From: Cyclobacteriaceae bacterium
Lineage (GTDB): Bacteria; Bacteroidota; Bacteroidia; Cytophagales; Cyclobacteriaceae
DNA: 49,867 nucleotides
Direction: 5' to 3'
NCBI GenBank assembly: GCA_012033595.1
Contig: JAAUQL010000036.1
Span: 1 to 49,867, forward strand
The notes beneath the pieces are model-generated. The model was not told the origin of the DNA. It was given only the letters and a program-made list of their open reading frames with translations, and ran no database searches. Shown piece after piece: positions 35,908 through 45,445 of this stretch. The position numbers and the translations under genes are program-made. Every line of letters starts with the position of its first letter. The first letter of the stretch is position 1.

Positions 35908-37365
35908 TCAAAAGGGCCCTTTACTGTTGTGGTCCACTGCCTTGGTTTTGGTACCTGGCATCTCACCCCTCACTTGTTTCACATCCAGATTTTTTCCGGT
36001 TTCTGTATCGTACCAGGAGGGCGTCAGTTGATCAGGCACATCGTCACCGGTCTCCACCGTCCATTTATGCAATACATTTCGCATATCTTGCAGTACCCCG
36101 GCATATACTTTTTGCGAGGCAACATTATTGAGCTGCTGCGGATCTAGCAGACAATCGAACAATTCTTCAGCCGCACGTGGTGTAGCAAACACATCGCTCT
36201 GGGCCTGGTTGAGCTTACCTAGGTCGCGAACTGTCTTGAGGTCGGCATAAGAACCGGATTCGTTGGAGTCTGCCGGCCCTTGATTGGGATATTGTGGTCT
36301 CTTGTTCGATACAAACATAAAATGCTTGGAACGTACCATGCGCTCATGCGCCTCGTAGTCGTGCCAATTGTGTTCGGCAAATATGAAATTCCTGTGCGGC
36401 GCATCCGGTTTTTTGATGGTTGGCAGAAAAGATACCCCCTGAAAAGTATCTCCTGCTTTGATCCCCGCCATTTCCAAAAATGTAGGCGCTATATCTATCA
36501 CACTTATCATACTGGTGCTTTCAGCGCCCCGGCTTTGTACGCCTTTGGGCCAGCTCAATACAAAAGGAGTTTTCATGCCACTATCATACACCCTGGTCTT
36601 GCACCGGGGAAATGGCCGGCCATTGTCCGCCATTACCACCATGATGGTATTGTCCAAAACACCTTGCATTAGTAGTTCATTTTTTACCTGGCCAACATAG
36701 AAGTCGAACCGTTGAATCTCGTTGTAATACGATGCGAGATCTTGCCTGGTAGCCGGGGCATCAACGAGATATGGCGGAACGAAGACTTTGCCGGGATCGT
36801 GCGGCACACCAAAGTCGTCAGCCTGCCAGATTCGATGCGCATCGTGAGAAGCCAACCACATAAAAAATGGCTTGTCTCTGGGCCGCTGCTGCAAAACATT
36901 AAGCCATTGCGCTTCGCCGCCACTGCCATTATTTTGCTCCACTACCAAATCAAAATCAGATTTTGCATCTGGTCCCATGTGCCATTTGCCAGCCGCAGCA
37001 GTATAATATCCGGCTCTTTTTAGTTCCCCGGGCATGGTAGGCATGCCGGCAGGTAAGGGAGTGTGCAACTCGGCGGCGCCGGTATTGTGCGGGTATCTTC
37101 CGGCAACAATGCTGCACCGACTTGGGCTGCACGAACTTGCTGTGAGATAGGTATTGGTAAATTTCAGTCCTTCACTGGCCAATTGATCGATATTGGGGGA
37201 CTTCACCACCGGATTGCCATAGCAACCCAGATCGTCCCAACTGATATCGTCACCGATGATGATGACAAAGTTAGGCGATTGCGCTGAAGGCTGCGCCTGT
37301 AAAGGGGCGTTACTAAAAAAAAGAAATAGGAGGCCATAGAGGCATATTGGGTATTTGAGCTTCAT
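35908..37365 (-). CDS. Secreted sulfatase (arylsulfatase family, S1)
   Basis: The 485-residue protein has a signal peptide (ending APLQAQ). FVIIIGDDISWDDLGCYG supplies metal-binding Asp39/Asp40. SSCSPSRCSIVAGRYPHN contains the CxPxR formylglycine motif, with Cys79 the residue to be oxidised and Arg83 conserved. KWHMGPD and MVVMADNGRPF add further active-site residues. Desulfation in the periplasm is the likely role; a maturase gene is not in the window. It heads a three-gene strand with the enolase-like and BNR_4 genes, which suggests breakdown of a sulfated (perhaps marine algal) glycan. Confidence 0.92.
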   Translation of the reverse strand: MKLKYPICLYGLLFLFFSNAPLQAQPSAQSPNFVIIIGDDISWDDLGCYGNPVVKSPNIDQLASEGLKFTNTYLTASSCSPSRCSIVAGRYPHNTGAAELHTPLPAGMPTMPGELKRAGYYTAAAGKWHMGPDAKSDFDLVVEQNNGSGGEAQWLNVLQQRPRDKPFFMWLASHDAHRIWQADDFGVPHDPGKVFVPPYLVDAPATRQDLASYYNEIQRFDFYVGQVKNELLMQGVLDNTIMVVMADNGRPFPRCKTRVYDSGMKTPFVLSWPKGVQSRGAESTSMISVIDIAPTFLEMAGIKAGDTFQGVSFLPTIKKPDAPHRNFIFAEHNWHDYEAHERMVRSKHFMFVSNKRPQYPNQGPADSNESGSYADLKTVRDLGKLNQAQSDVFATPRAAEELFDCLLDPQQLNNVASQKVYAGVLQDMRNVLHKWTVETGDDVPDQLTPSWYDTETGKNLDVKQVRGEMPGTKTKAVDHNSKGPF

Positions 37366-37592
37366 TCTATTTTTGTATTAATGGGTTTTACCGCTATCCT
37401 CAAGGTATTTTTCAAACTGTTGATTTTCTTCAGGCTATATAAAAATCATAAAAAGCTGCCTGTGAGTTAAAAAATATCATGTTCAGGCATAATGATTCAG
37501 ATATTAATAAAAGCGACCGTAAATTATGAATTATTGACAAATAAAACAGAAATTGTACAGAAATAGGGCACAGTTGCATATAATCCAGAAGA

Positions 37593-38714
37593 ATGAAAGA
37601 GATAAAAACAATTGTAGAAAATCTGAAAAAGGCCACCAAAGATGGCGTCAGGACTGCGCTTGCATCGGTAGTACATGTTTATGGTTCTTCCTATCGACGA
37701 ACCGGAGCCCGGATGCTGATCCGTGAAGATGGCTACTGGTATGGTTCGGTGAGTGGTGGATGTCTCGAAGGCGATGTGATAACAAAAGCGATGCACACAA
37801 TGAAATCGAACCAGGCGGAACTGTTCACCTACGACACGAGGCAAAATGCCAAAAATGCCTTTGGAATGGGCTATGGCTGCAATGGCCTGCTGGAAATATT
37901 GATAGAACCTATTGCATATGCCAAAGAAAGCCCCGCCTTTGCCATGTTTGACGAACTGCTCAGGGGCACCGGCACCCAGGGGCTTACGACAATATACTTC
38001 TCTGAAAATGAAAAAACCGCAAGAATTGGCCAGAGGCAAAAATACGACGGCAATAGCACTATCAGCCATCGGGAGCTGTCGGCCATGGTAGCTAAAGACC
38101 TGTCAGCGTGCATTAGAAATAATGAAGCCGCCGCTTCTACTTATCGAATAGATGGTGCTAAAATAAAAGTATTTCATGAGGTCTTCCCGCCCAATATCGA
38201 TATCCTGATTTACGGAGCGGTGTTTCATGTAGTGCCCTTTATGCATATAGCCAAAGTACTGGGGTACAATGTGCATGTTACCGATTCGTTCGAGCCCATA
38301 CAGCCGATATGGAATTTTCCCAATGCCGAAGAAATCGCACTTATTGAAGACTCGGAAGTAAACAAACTGATCAGCTCTACTCCCCAATTGGCCGTAGTCT
38401 TTCTGACCCATAATTTCTTCTATATCAAAGAACAATTGCCAAAAGTGCTCAAATCGGCAGTGCCCTATATCGGGATTTTAGGTAGCCGGAAGAAAACCCA
38501 AAAAATATTGCGTGAAGCTGAAATCAACGAGACCAACTATAGCGAGCAGCAATTGCAAAAAATCCATTATCCCATAGGCTTGGATATCGGTGCGGATACT
38601 CCGGAAGAAATCGCCCTGTCCATACTTGCCGAAATCAGGGCTTTCTACGCGGGCAAAGGAGGGGTGCCATTGAAAACCCTGTCCGGATCGATACACACAC
38701 CCAAAATAGCCTGA
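37593..38714 (+). CDS. XdhC/CoxI family molybdoenzyme maturation protein
   Basis: The 373-residue protein carries the N-terminal XdhC_CoxI domain, with SSYRRTGARMLI and GSVSGGCLEGDV (51-62), and a C-terminal Rossmann-like domain (about 200-345, IDILIYGAVFHVVPFMHIAKVLGYNVHVTDSF; LGSRKKTQKIL). XdhC-type proteins bind molybdenum cofactor, help sulfurate it and insert it into xanthine dehydrogenase-like enzymes. No molybdoenzyme subunit gene lies nearby, so its client must be elsewhere. The reading frame is intact. Confidence 0.9.
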   Translation: MKEIKTIVENLKKATKDGVRTALASVVHVYGSSYRRTGARMLIREDGYWYGSVSGGCLEGDVITKAMHTMKSNQAELFTYDTRQNAKNAFGMGYGCNGLLEILIEPIAYAKESPAFAMFDELLRGTGTQGLTTIYFSENEKTARIGQRQKYDGNSTISHRELSAMVAKDLSACIRNNEAAASTYRIDGAKIKVFHEVFPPNIDILIYGAVFHVVPFMHIAKVLGYNVHVTDSFEPIQPIWNFPNAEEIALIEDSEVNKLISSTPQLAVVFLTHNFFYIKEQLPKVLKSAVPYIGILGSRKKTQKILREAEINETNYSEQQLQKIHYPIGLDIGADTPEEIALSILAEIRAFYAGKGGVPLKTLSGSIHTPKIA

Positions 38715-39258
38715 CCGTTCCCAATACGGGTGCTAAAATCAACAATCTAATATTGAGCCGATTGCTCATGAGGCTGTACTTCGATATTGTAAATTTCAGG
38801 CTCCTGTCGGCTGAATAAGCATCTTTCAAATGACAAATAATAGGTCGATTGCAGTCGATCCGTGTTTATATCCGGTATCTGAAGAAGATAATAAACAAGG
38901 CAAGGTGCCGTTTCGAGATGGAAGGCTTCGGAGGGCGGGTCTTCTGAAAGACGGATACTGATGGCCACGCGCCTGGCGCTGTGTGCAAGGGCAAAAAATA
39001 AAATCACCAGTAAACTTATGCAGCAAATTTAGTCCGGTGTATAGGCAAAGCACTCAACAAAAACAGGTATATTTTGATTAAAATCGATAACTATTCCATA
39101 CATCTTTTAAATTATTAGAATACCCTTTTTACATTAGTAGCTGCCAAATAAAGTGTTTTTTTAAGGTGAATTGAAGAAGGGTTTTTTCTCAATTCAGCTT
39201 TAAAATTTTTGCATTGGGCATTTTTCAAAATTATAAACAACATAAATCCAAATATTAA
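38715..39258. other. 544-base gap, one doubtful small ORF
   Basis: A minus-strand GTG-started frame at 38747-39007 (86 codons, containing SIRLSEDPPSEAFHLETAP) has somewhat protein-like composition but no recognised motif, ribosome-binding site or partner, so I do not call it a gene. The last 150 bases before 39259 are A/T-rich and probably hold the promoter of the oxidoreductase gene; AATTTTTG at about 39206-39213 is a one-mismatch -7 candidate. Confidence 0.35.
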
Positions 39259-40611
39259 ATGGAAAAGACTACCCGAAGGGAATTTGTCAAAAATTCCACT
39301 AAAATGGCCATAGGTGCCGGGCTCATATCGATGATGCCCCTGGCGTCGAGTTGCAAGGGTGCCAACGAAAAAATAGTGATCGGTGTCATTGGCTTGCGCA
39401 ATATGGGAATTAGCAACCTACGGTCTTTTTTGCAAAACCCAGGTGTAGAGTGCGGTGCCATTTGCGATATCGACGATGCCATCATCAATGAACGACTTGC
39501 GGATATTGAAAAAATAAATGAAGACCGCATAAGCAAAGGGGAGAAAATCACCATCAAAAAACCGGAGATTTACAAAGATTTCAGAAGACTTCTCGAAAAC
39601 AAAGATATCGATGCAGTGATCATTGGCACCCCAGACCACTGGCACTGCCTCATGATGGTGTTGGCCAGCGAAGCAGGCAAGCATGTGTATGTAGAAAAAC
39701 CAATGGCCAACTCCATAGAAGAATCGGAGATAATGGAGCGCGCCGCCCGGCGATATGGCAACGTGGTGACCGTAGGCCAATGGCAACGCAGCAGCCAACA
39801 CTGGAACGATGCCGCCAACTATGTACAATCGGGCGCTCTGGGTAAAATAAGCCGCGTGAAAGCCTGGGCATACACCTCCAAAACCGCCCTGCCCATCGTG
39901 CCAGACTCGCCCGTACCTGTAGGCGTAGATTACGATATGTGGCTGGGGCCTGCACCAAAGCAGCCCTTTAATGAAAATAGATTTCACTACAATTTCAGAT
40001 ACTATTGGGATTATGCCGGGGGGTTGATGGCCGATTGGGGTGTGCACATGCTAGACTTTGCCTTGCTGGGCATGCAAGCCGAAAGACCCAAAACCATCAG
40101 CGCATTGGGAGGGCATTTTTCATATGAAGATGCCAGGCAGACTCCGGACACACTCAATGTTCTTTATGATTTTGGTGATTATTCCATTAACTGGGAGCAT
40201 TCCGTGTGCCTGGGCAATGGATCGTATGGCATGGGACATGGGGTGCTTTTTCAAGGCAACAATGGCGCTGTGCTCGTGAGCCGTGGTGGTTGGCAGGTGC
40301 TCCCCGAAAAAGAAATGGTGGAAGGAGAGCGCGTTGACAAAATAGAAGAGAAAGCGTGGATGAAAGGCGACAATAGTCTCGATGCCCATGTGGCCAATTT
40401 CCTGGACGTGATCAGAAATGGGGGCACCACCAACTGCACCGTAGCAATGGGCAAGAAAGTGGCCATCGTATCGCACATGGGCAATATTGCGCATAGAACC
40501 GGCGAAAAATTGCTCTGGGATGATACCGCAAAAAAATTCACCAATTCAGAAAAAGCAAATGCGCTGTTGGTGCCCAACTACAGCGAGCCCTGGCAATTGC
40601 CCAAAATTTAA
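39259..40611 (+). CDS. Exported Gfo/Idh/MocA family NAD(P)-dependent oxidoreductase
   Basis: The 450-residue protein begins TTRREFVKNSTKMAIGAGLISMM, a Tat-type signal ending in a possible lipobox (LASSC). The Rossmann motif IGVIGLRNMG (about 41-50) is followed by GTPDHWH, VEKPMANS with the conserved EKP, and MADWGVHMLD with the catalytic-region His. Members of this periplasmic group in Bacteroidota oxidise or rearrange sugars and sugar derivatives. A strong terminator follows, so it is a single-gene unit. It may work with the hydroxypyruvate-isomerase-like enzyme at 43934-44809, a common pairing, although dnaE lies between. Confidence 0.92.
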   Translation: MEKTTRREFVKNSTKMAIGAGLISMMPLASSCKGANEKIVIGVIGLRNMGISNLRSFLQNPGVECGAICDIDDAIINERLADIEKINEDRISKGEKITIKKPEIYKDFRRLLENKDIDAVIIGTPDHWHCLMMVLASEAGKHVYVEKPMANSIEESEIMERAARRYGNVVTVGQWQRSSQHWNDAANYVQSGALGKISRVKAWAYTSKTALPIVPDSPVPVGVDYDMWLGPAPKQPFNENRFHYNFRYYWDYAGGLMADWGVHMLDFALLGMQAERPKTISALGGHFSYEDARQTPDTLNVLYDFGDYSINWEHSVCLGNGSYGMGHGVLFQGNNGAVLVSRGGWQVLPEKEMVEGERVDKIEEKAWMKGDNSLDAHVANFLDVIRNGGTTNCTVAMGKKVAIVSHMGNIAHRTGEKLLWDDTAKKFTNSEKANALLVPNYSEPWQLPKI

Positions 40612-40754
40612 ATAGGCTCAGCTCAAAAACGTAAAATTATGTATATGATTGATCTAAGGGAAATGAGCGCTGACCCTACAAGACAGCGGGGCTGCGGTGC
40701 GATACTTTCCATTAGCAAACCCTTCTAAAAATCAATTTTTTCTCAGAACTATAG

Positions 40755-40792
40755 GGCAGGTGGGTCGAATAGCGACCTGCCTGCCTTTTTTT
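40755..40792 (+). terminator. Rho-independent terminator after the Gfo/Idh/MocA gene
   Basis: GGCAGG and GGTCG pair with CGACC and CCTGCC (40755-40785) across a TG/TG internal mismatch with an AATAG loop, followed by seven Ts. It lies in the convergent gap between this gene and dnaE and has no T-tract on the other strand. Confidence 0.88.
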
Positions 40793-40841
40793 CTGACAAT
40801 GGGAGTAGCAGGAAATGGTATTGTCTGCAAAAAGCTTCTAC

Positions 40842-43819
40842 TCACTCTATTCTCGCCTGAGTTACCTTTGGATTTTCCTCTATATTTTTGTGCACCATCG
40901 ATTCCCTGGTCATCTGGTCCACCTCTATCATCGGATAGCCAAAATCTTCTACCACTTTGCCCCTGATCCGGTAAAAACCCCTTCCCCGAAAGGGGTATTT
41001 GCTGCTAACCTGCGGGAAATGGGTAGTGTCGAACACATTGCCCTCCTGGTCGGTAAAGGTACCAAAGTGCATCAGTTTGTGGTCTTTGGTTTGGGTGTTT
41101 TTGGTAGTGACCAGATAGCCCATCATTTCCACGCGCCGGCCGGTGAGCTTTTTGAGCTGTGCCGCAGTGGCATTTCCAAAATTTTGATGCCCCAACAGGC
41201 TAAACGGATCGCACAACGCAAAACCCAGCAATTCCAGTTCATCAAAGGCATCTTCATACGGCCTGCTTTCCAACACGGGCACCTGATAACTGGCCGGAGC
41301 CTCAAAAATGGTCAAAGAATGCCTGACCTGCTTTTTTCACTACAAATGAGTCTGGCTTCCCACAGCAATGTTCGCTTGGTCTTGCCCGTAAATCGAAATG
41401 CGCCAATCCGAATCAGGACACTGACCTGCTCCAGTCCCACGGGAATACGCTGAATGAAGTTTTCGAGGCCGGAATACAGGCCATGCTTTTCGCGTTCTTT
41501 AGATATCAATTCGCCGATTTTGTTTTCCAGACTTTTCAAGTGAATAAACCCAACGAATATGTCTTTGCCAATGATTTTAGTGAGATAGGTACTCGTATTT
41601 ACACAAGGCGCCTCTATAGTGGCACCCGCCATACGGGCTTCGTGAAAGTAAAATTCTGTATGATAAAAGCCGCCAAAGTTGTTGATGACCCCGACCATAA
41701 ACTCCAGGGGATAGTATGCTTTGAGGTACAGACTTTGGTAGCTTTCTACGGCATAGCTAGCCGAATGCGCTTTGGAAAATGAATAGCCCGAAAAGCTCTC
41801 TATCTGCCGCCATACTTCATTGGCGATAGCCTCCGGGTATCCACGTTCTTTGCAGTTGTCAAAAAACTTGTGCTCTACCAGTTTAAATTCTTTTCTCGAG
41901 CGAAACTTCCCCGACATGCCCCGGCGCAAAATGTCCGATTCGGCAAGGTCGAGCCCGGCAAAATGGTGCGCCACCTTAATCACATCTTCCTGATACACCA
42001 TCACCCCATATGTCTCCTTCATCAGCTCGCCCATTTTGGGATGGATATACCTGATATTATCGGGTTGATGATGGCGTTGGATGTATTCGCGCATCATGCC
42101 TGAGCGTGCCACGCCCGGCCTGATGATGGAGCTGGCCGCCACCAGTGTAATATAATTGTTGCTGTCGAGCTTGCCCAGCAGCATGCGCATGGCCGGGGAT
42201 TCGATATAAAAACACCCCATACACTTGCCCTGCATGAGCAGTTGGTTGACCTTGGAGTCCTTTTTGAATTTACCGGTCTGGCCTATATCTACCTTTATTC
42301 CTCTGGTTTGCGCCACCATTTCCACAGTGTCTTTGATATGCCCAAGGCCACGCTGGCTCAGTATATCGTACTTGTGTATGCCCATATCTTCGGCTCCGTA
42401 CATATCGAAATGGGTGATGGGAAAACCTTTGGGAGGAATTTCGGTAGCCGTATAGGCATAGATGGGTTTTTCGGTAATGAGGATGCCCCCCGCATGTATA
42501 GACAGGTTTTGCGGCATGTCGTGGAGATGATCAGCGTATTTGAAGATAAGCCTGGTGAGGTCGTCCTTTTGGCGCGCCTCCAATGGCCGGTCGGCAATTT
42601 TGTCGATTTCGCTTTTGGGCAAGCCAAACACCTTGCCCAGCTCCCTGATGATAGACCTGCCCTGAAAAGTATTGAAGGAGGCCAGCAGCACCGCATGGTC
42701 GGTCGTATATTTGTTGAGAATATAGGCGATCACCTCGTCGCGTTCTTTCCATGAAAAGTCGATATCAAAATCGGGGGGCGAACTGCGGTATGGATTGAGA
42801 AAACGCTCAAAATACAAATCGAGTTCAATGGGATCGACCTCGGTAATGCCCAGACAGTACGCCACCATGCTGTTGGCACCACTCCCCCGCCCGACATGAG
42901 CATAATTTTTGTGCCGGGCAAATTCGACAATATCCCGGGAGATAAGGAAATAGGCTTCGAATTTGCGCTCAGCGATCACATCCAATTCCCTCATCAATCG
43001 TTGCATTGCATAGCTGCTGTAGTGCTCGTAGCGCCTTTGAAAGCCTTCGAGCGCATAGCTGCGCAACCTGGCGTGGTCTTCTTTGTGGCTGATAGAGAAT
43101 GTTTCCTTGTTTTTGGACATACCCAGCTCGAAGTCGATGCAACAATTTTCCAATAAGGTCTTCGAATTGGATATGATTTGCGGGTATTGCCAGTAGTATT
43201 TTAAAAGTTCGGGTTCTGGAAGCATGGTTTCATTGGGTCGTGCTTCCAGGTTTTTGTCCAGCTTGCTCAATATCACATTTTCGCCAATGGCCCTGATCAG
43301 GCGATGCACATTGTAGCCCGTTTTGTTTTTGAAGGTGACCGGATGCCATATTACCAGCTTATGCACATAGTCGCGATACGCCGACCTGGCTATTTTTACT
43401 ACTTCATCGGTCTTGATCCCAACGAACTCATTTTCACGCAAGTCAGAAGCATCGACTGTGCCCATGGGATATATCACATAAGCATGCGCAAATTCCGGGG
43501 CTCGGGAGAGCAAAGGCATGGTGCTGGCATTGTAGCGCGAAAGGTAGCGGTTCAATTCTTCAAACCCCGCGTTGCTTTCGGCTATACCAATATAGAGCAA
43601 CTCGGTACCGGATCGAAACTCAATGCCCAATGCCAGGCGAAGTGCATGCTCATGTTGGTTTTCTGCACAAATCCGCAACAGCTCTATATACCCCGAAGTA
43701 TTGTTGATGTCGGTGAGCACCAGCTTTTTCACCTGGCAGCGGCGTGCTTCATTATAGAGCTCTTGCGGACTGAGTGTACCGTATTTGAAACTGAAATATG
43801 AATGGCAATTGAGATACAT
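40842..43819 (-). CDS. dnaE: DNA polymerase III alpha subunit, short second-copy type (one frameshift at T6)
   Basis: The N-terminus MYLNCHSYFSFKYGTLSPQEL opens a PHP domain. The polymerase core has GRGSGANSMVAYCLGI and PPDFDIDFSWKERDEV (catalytic Asp pair), and SGYSFSKAHSASYA near the fingers. A helix-hairpin-helix segment and an OB-like C-terminus (RRVEMMGYLVTTKNT..GTFTDQEGN) follow. The frame breaks in the T6 run at 41332-41337; one added base gives ICSEKKQVRHSLTIFEAP and continues to 40842, for 992 residues. That is shorter than replicative DnaE and fits the additional DnaE seen in Bacteroidota, often linked to mutagenic repair. The start at 43819 is chosen because the ATG at 43828 lies inside the -7 element. 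Confidence 0.87.
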
Positions 43820-43821
43820 TA

Positions 43822-43867
43822 CCAACAAAATTAGTAATTACTAAATTAGTTAGACTAATTTTGCTGG
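43822..43867 (-). promoter_or_regulatory. dnaE promoter with nested dyads
   Basis: On the minus strand TAATTTTG (43833-43826) is an exact TAnnTTTG match, so transcription would start at or within a few bases of the ATG at 43819. Around it sit four TTAGT/ACTAA half-sites: a perfect 14-bp palindrome (43831-43844), ACTAA-A-TTAGT (43840-43850), and 14-base outer arms at 43822-43835 and 43854-43867 with one mismatch. The far arm holds a mirror TAATTTTG on the plus strand. This looks like an operator for an unidentified repressor, possibly SOS-related. Confidence 0.55.
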
Positions 43868-43933
43868 CAAATAATTCACCCCTCCATTTAAAGTTTGTAC
43901 AGGATCATTGCTACCCTGACACTAGTCGCTACA

Positions 43934-44809
43934 TCAAACATCACAAATCTCGACACCTTTTGCCAGTGCCTCCAATGGGTTTGACCAGGTAGGCACAAAC
44001 TCCTGGGCGACAAATCCATCGAAACCTGTTTCCAAAATAGCCTTCATAATAGCCGGATAGTATAACTCTTGTGTTTCATTGATCTCATTCCTACCCGGTA
44101 CGCCCCCTGTATGGTAATGGTTGATATAAGGATGATACTTGCGAATGGTAGCAATCACATCGCCTTCCATAATCTGCATGTGGTAGATATCATACAAAAG
44201 TTTAAAATGATCTGAGCCCAATTTTTCACAAAGTGCAGCCCCCCATGCAGTATGGTCACATTGATAATCGGGGTGGTTGACTTTGCTGTTGAGCAATTCC
44301 ATCACCAGATATACTCCATGTTGTTGGGCAAGTTTAGCAAGTGGTTCGAGACCTTTGGCACAATTTTCCAATCCCTGCGCTTCGCTGAGTCCGTTGCGGT
44401 TGCCGGAAAAACAAATGATATTTTTGATGCCCATGTCGGCGGCCTTTGGGATGAGGCTGGCATAATTATCGTAAAGTGCCTGGTGAAGCGATGGGTCGTT
44501 AAACCCATTTTCGATGCCAAATTTGTCTCCGGTAGACATAGAGCAGGTCATTCCCTTATCGAGGGCGAGCTTCCATTCACCTGGGCCGAGCAGGTCTATG
44601 CCCTTGAGGCCAATGGCTTTGGCTCCCTCGAGGAATTGTTCCATAGGGATTTTGCCATAACACCAACGGCAAGCAGAATGATTGATATTTCCTTTTAATT
44701 TCATGTTATCTATATTTTTTGTAGTTAAAAAATTTGCCCATGCCGGCGCTCCCAAAGTCGATACCGCTACTCCGGCACCCAGCAAGCTCAATGCTTCTTT
44801 CCTTTTCAT
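43934..44809 (-). CDS. Hydroxypyruvate isomerase-like/sugar isomerase TIM-barrel protein, exported
   Basis: The 291-residue protein has a signal sequence (KRKEALSLLGAGVAVSTLGAPAWA) and an AP-endonuclease-2-type TIM barrel. Metal and catalytic residues are visible in VMELLNSK, LLYDIYHMQIMEGD, NHYHTGGVPGRNEI and FVAQEF (Glu, Asp-His, His, Glu). The order matches the Hyi family, which interconverts hydroxypyruvate and tartronate semialdehyde; exported Bacteroidota members probably act on other sugars. Orientation and spacing (106 bases upstream of the dnaE promoter region) suggest its own transcription unit. Confidence 0.88.
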   Translation of the reverse strand: MKRKEALSLLGAGVAVSTLGAPAWANFLTTKNIDNMKLKGNINHSACRWCYGKIPMEQFLEGAKAIGLKGIDLLGPGEWKLALDKGMTCSMSTGDKFGIENGFNDPSLHQALYDNYASLIPKAADMGIKNIICFSGNRNGLSEAQGLENCAKGLEPLAKLAQQHGVYLVMELLNSKVNHPDYQCDHTAWGAALCEKLGSDHFKLLYDIYHMQIMEGDVIATIRKYHPYINHYHTGGVPGRNEINETQELYYPAIMKAILETGFDGFVAQEFVPTWSNPLEALAKGVEICDV

Positions 44810-44995
44810 ATTGTTTAATATTTAAGATACGATACTGGATCGCAAACACGATAATTATAAATCATGGCTAATTTAACCCGAGTAGGACAAAGAACAAAAT
44901 GGCAAAAGATTCTGCTTCCCCTTTTTTACCACCCATCTCCGCAGCAGATGGCACAATAATTGAAATGCAAGCTTGACCATTTTACCATAAAATAC

Positions 44996-45388
44996 ATGAA
45001 AGCGATACCTATTTTTTTTATTCTGCTGCTTGGCCTCACTGGTTGCTACATCGAAATTGAGCTGGATCCTACCCAAGTCGTGGTGGAAGATACCGGCGAA
45101 TACGAAACTCGCGAAATTGTGAGTGAGGTATGGTCAAACGGCCAGTGGGTCTCTAGCAAATATATCAATCACACCTGGCTTTCTATCGATCTGTACAATG
45201 CTGGTAGCCTCAAGGCTTGTGGTGTGTATGCCGATATCGTGTTTTATCGTGGATACAAGGCAATTAAAACCATTTCCGTAAACATACCCGATATCAGACC
45301 CGGACATCGCTACAATTATACCCTCGAAACAGGATTTAATTCACTACGTGACTACGACGATTATTCTGTCGATGTTTATTGGGAATAG
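44996..45388 (+). CDS. Small lipoprotein of unknown function
   Basis: The ATG at 44996 gives 130 residues with a lipoprotein signal (MKAIPIFFILLLGLTGC, lipobox LTGC) and a beta-rich mature domain (TWLSIDLYNAGSLKACGVYADIVFYRG). The strand pattern and the phrase on intrinsically elevated/nonlocal tails such as IPDIRPGHRYNYTLE recall FxLYD/DUF3426-type small domains, but I cannot assign a family. It is divergent from the isomerase gene and convergent with the large repeat protein. Confidence 0.7.
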   Translation: MKAIPIFFILLLGLTGCYIEIELDPTQVVVEDTGEYETREIVSEVWSNGQWVSSKYINHTWLSIDLYNAGSLKACGVYADIVFYRGYKAIKTISVNIPDIRPGHRYNYTLETGFNSLRDYDDYSVDVYWE

Positions 45389-45445
45389 CTGCTTTGCTCA
45401 CCAGGAGGGTCGGTGAGTGCAGACGGACTTATAGCAAATCTTCTA

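Noticed and set aside
37534-37539. TTGACA resembling an E. coli -35 box before xdhC
   Set aside because: No TATAAT lies at 16-18 bases, and the phylum uses TTG/TAnnTTTG promoters; no supported promoter call was possible.
39418-40047. 209-codon open frame antisense to the Gfo/Idh/MocA gene
   Set aside because: The plus-strand gene has clear NAD-binding and EKP motifs across the same bases; the antisense frame has none.
43826-43867. dnaE promoter dyads as BlaI sites
   Set aside because: The half-sites ACTAA/TTAGT are similar, but no ACT-N8-AGT spacing occurs and there is no 20-bp phasing.
45397-45417. CTCACC/GGTGAG hairpin between the lipoprotein and the right-edge protein as a terminator
   Set aside because: The stem is six bases and no T-tract follows on either strand.
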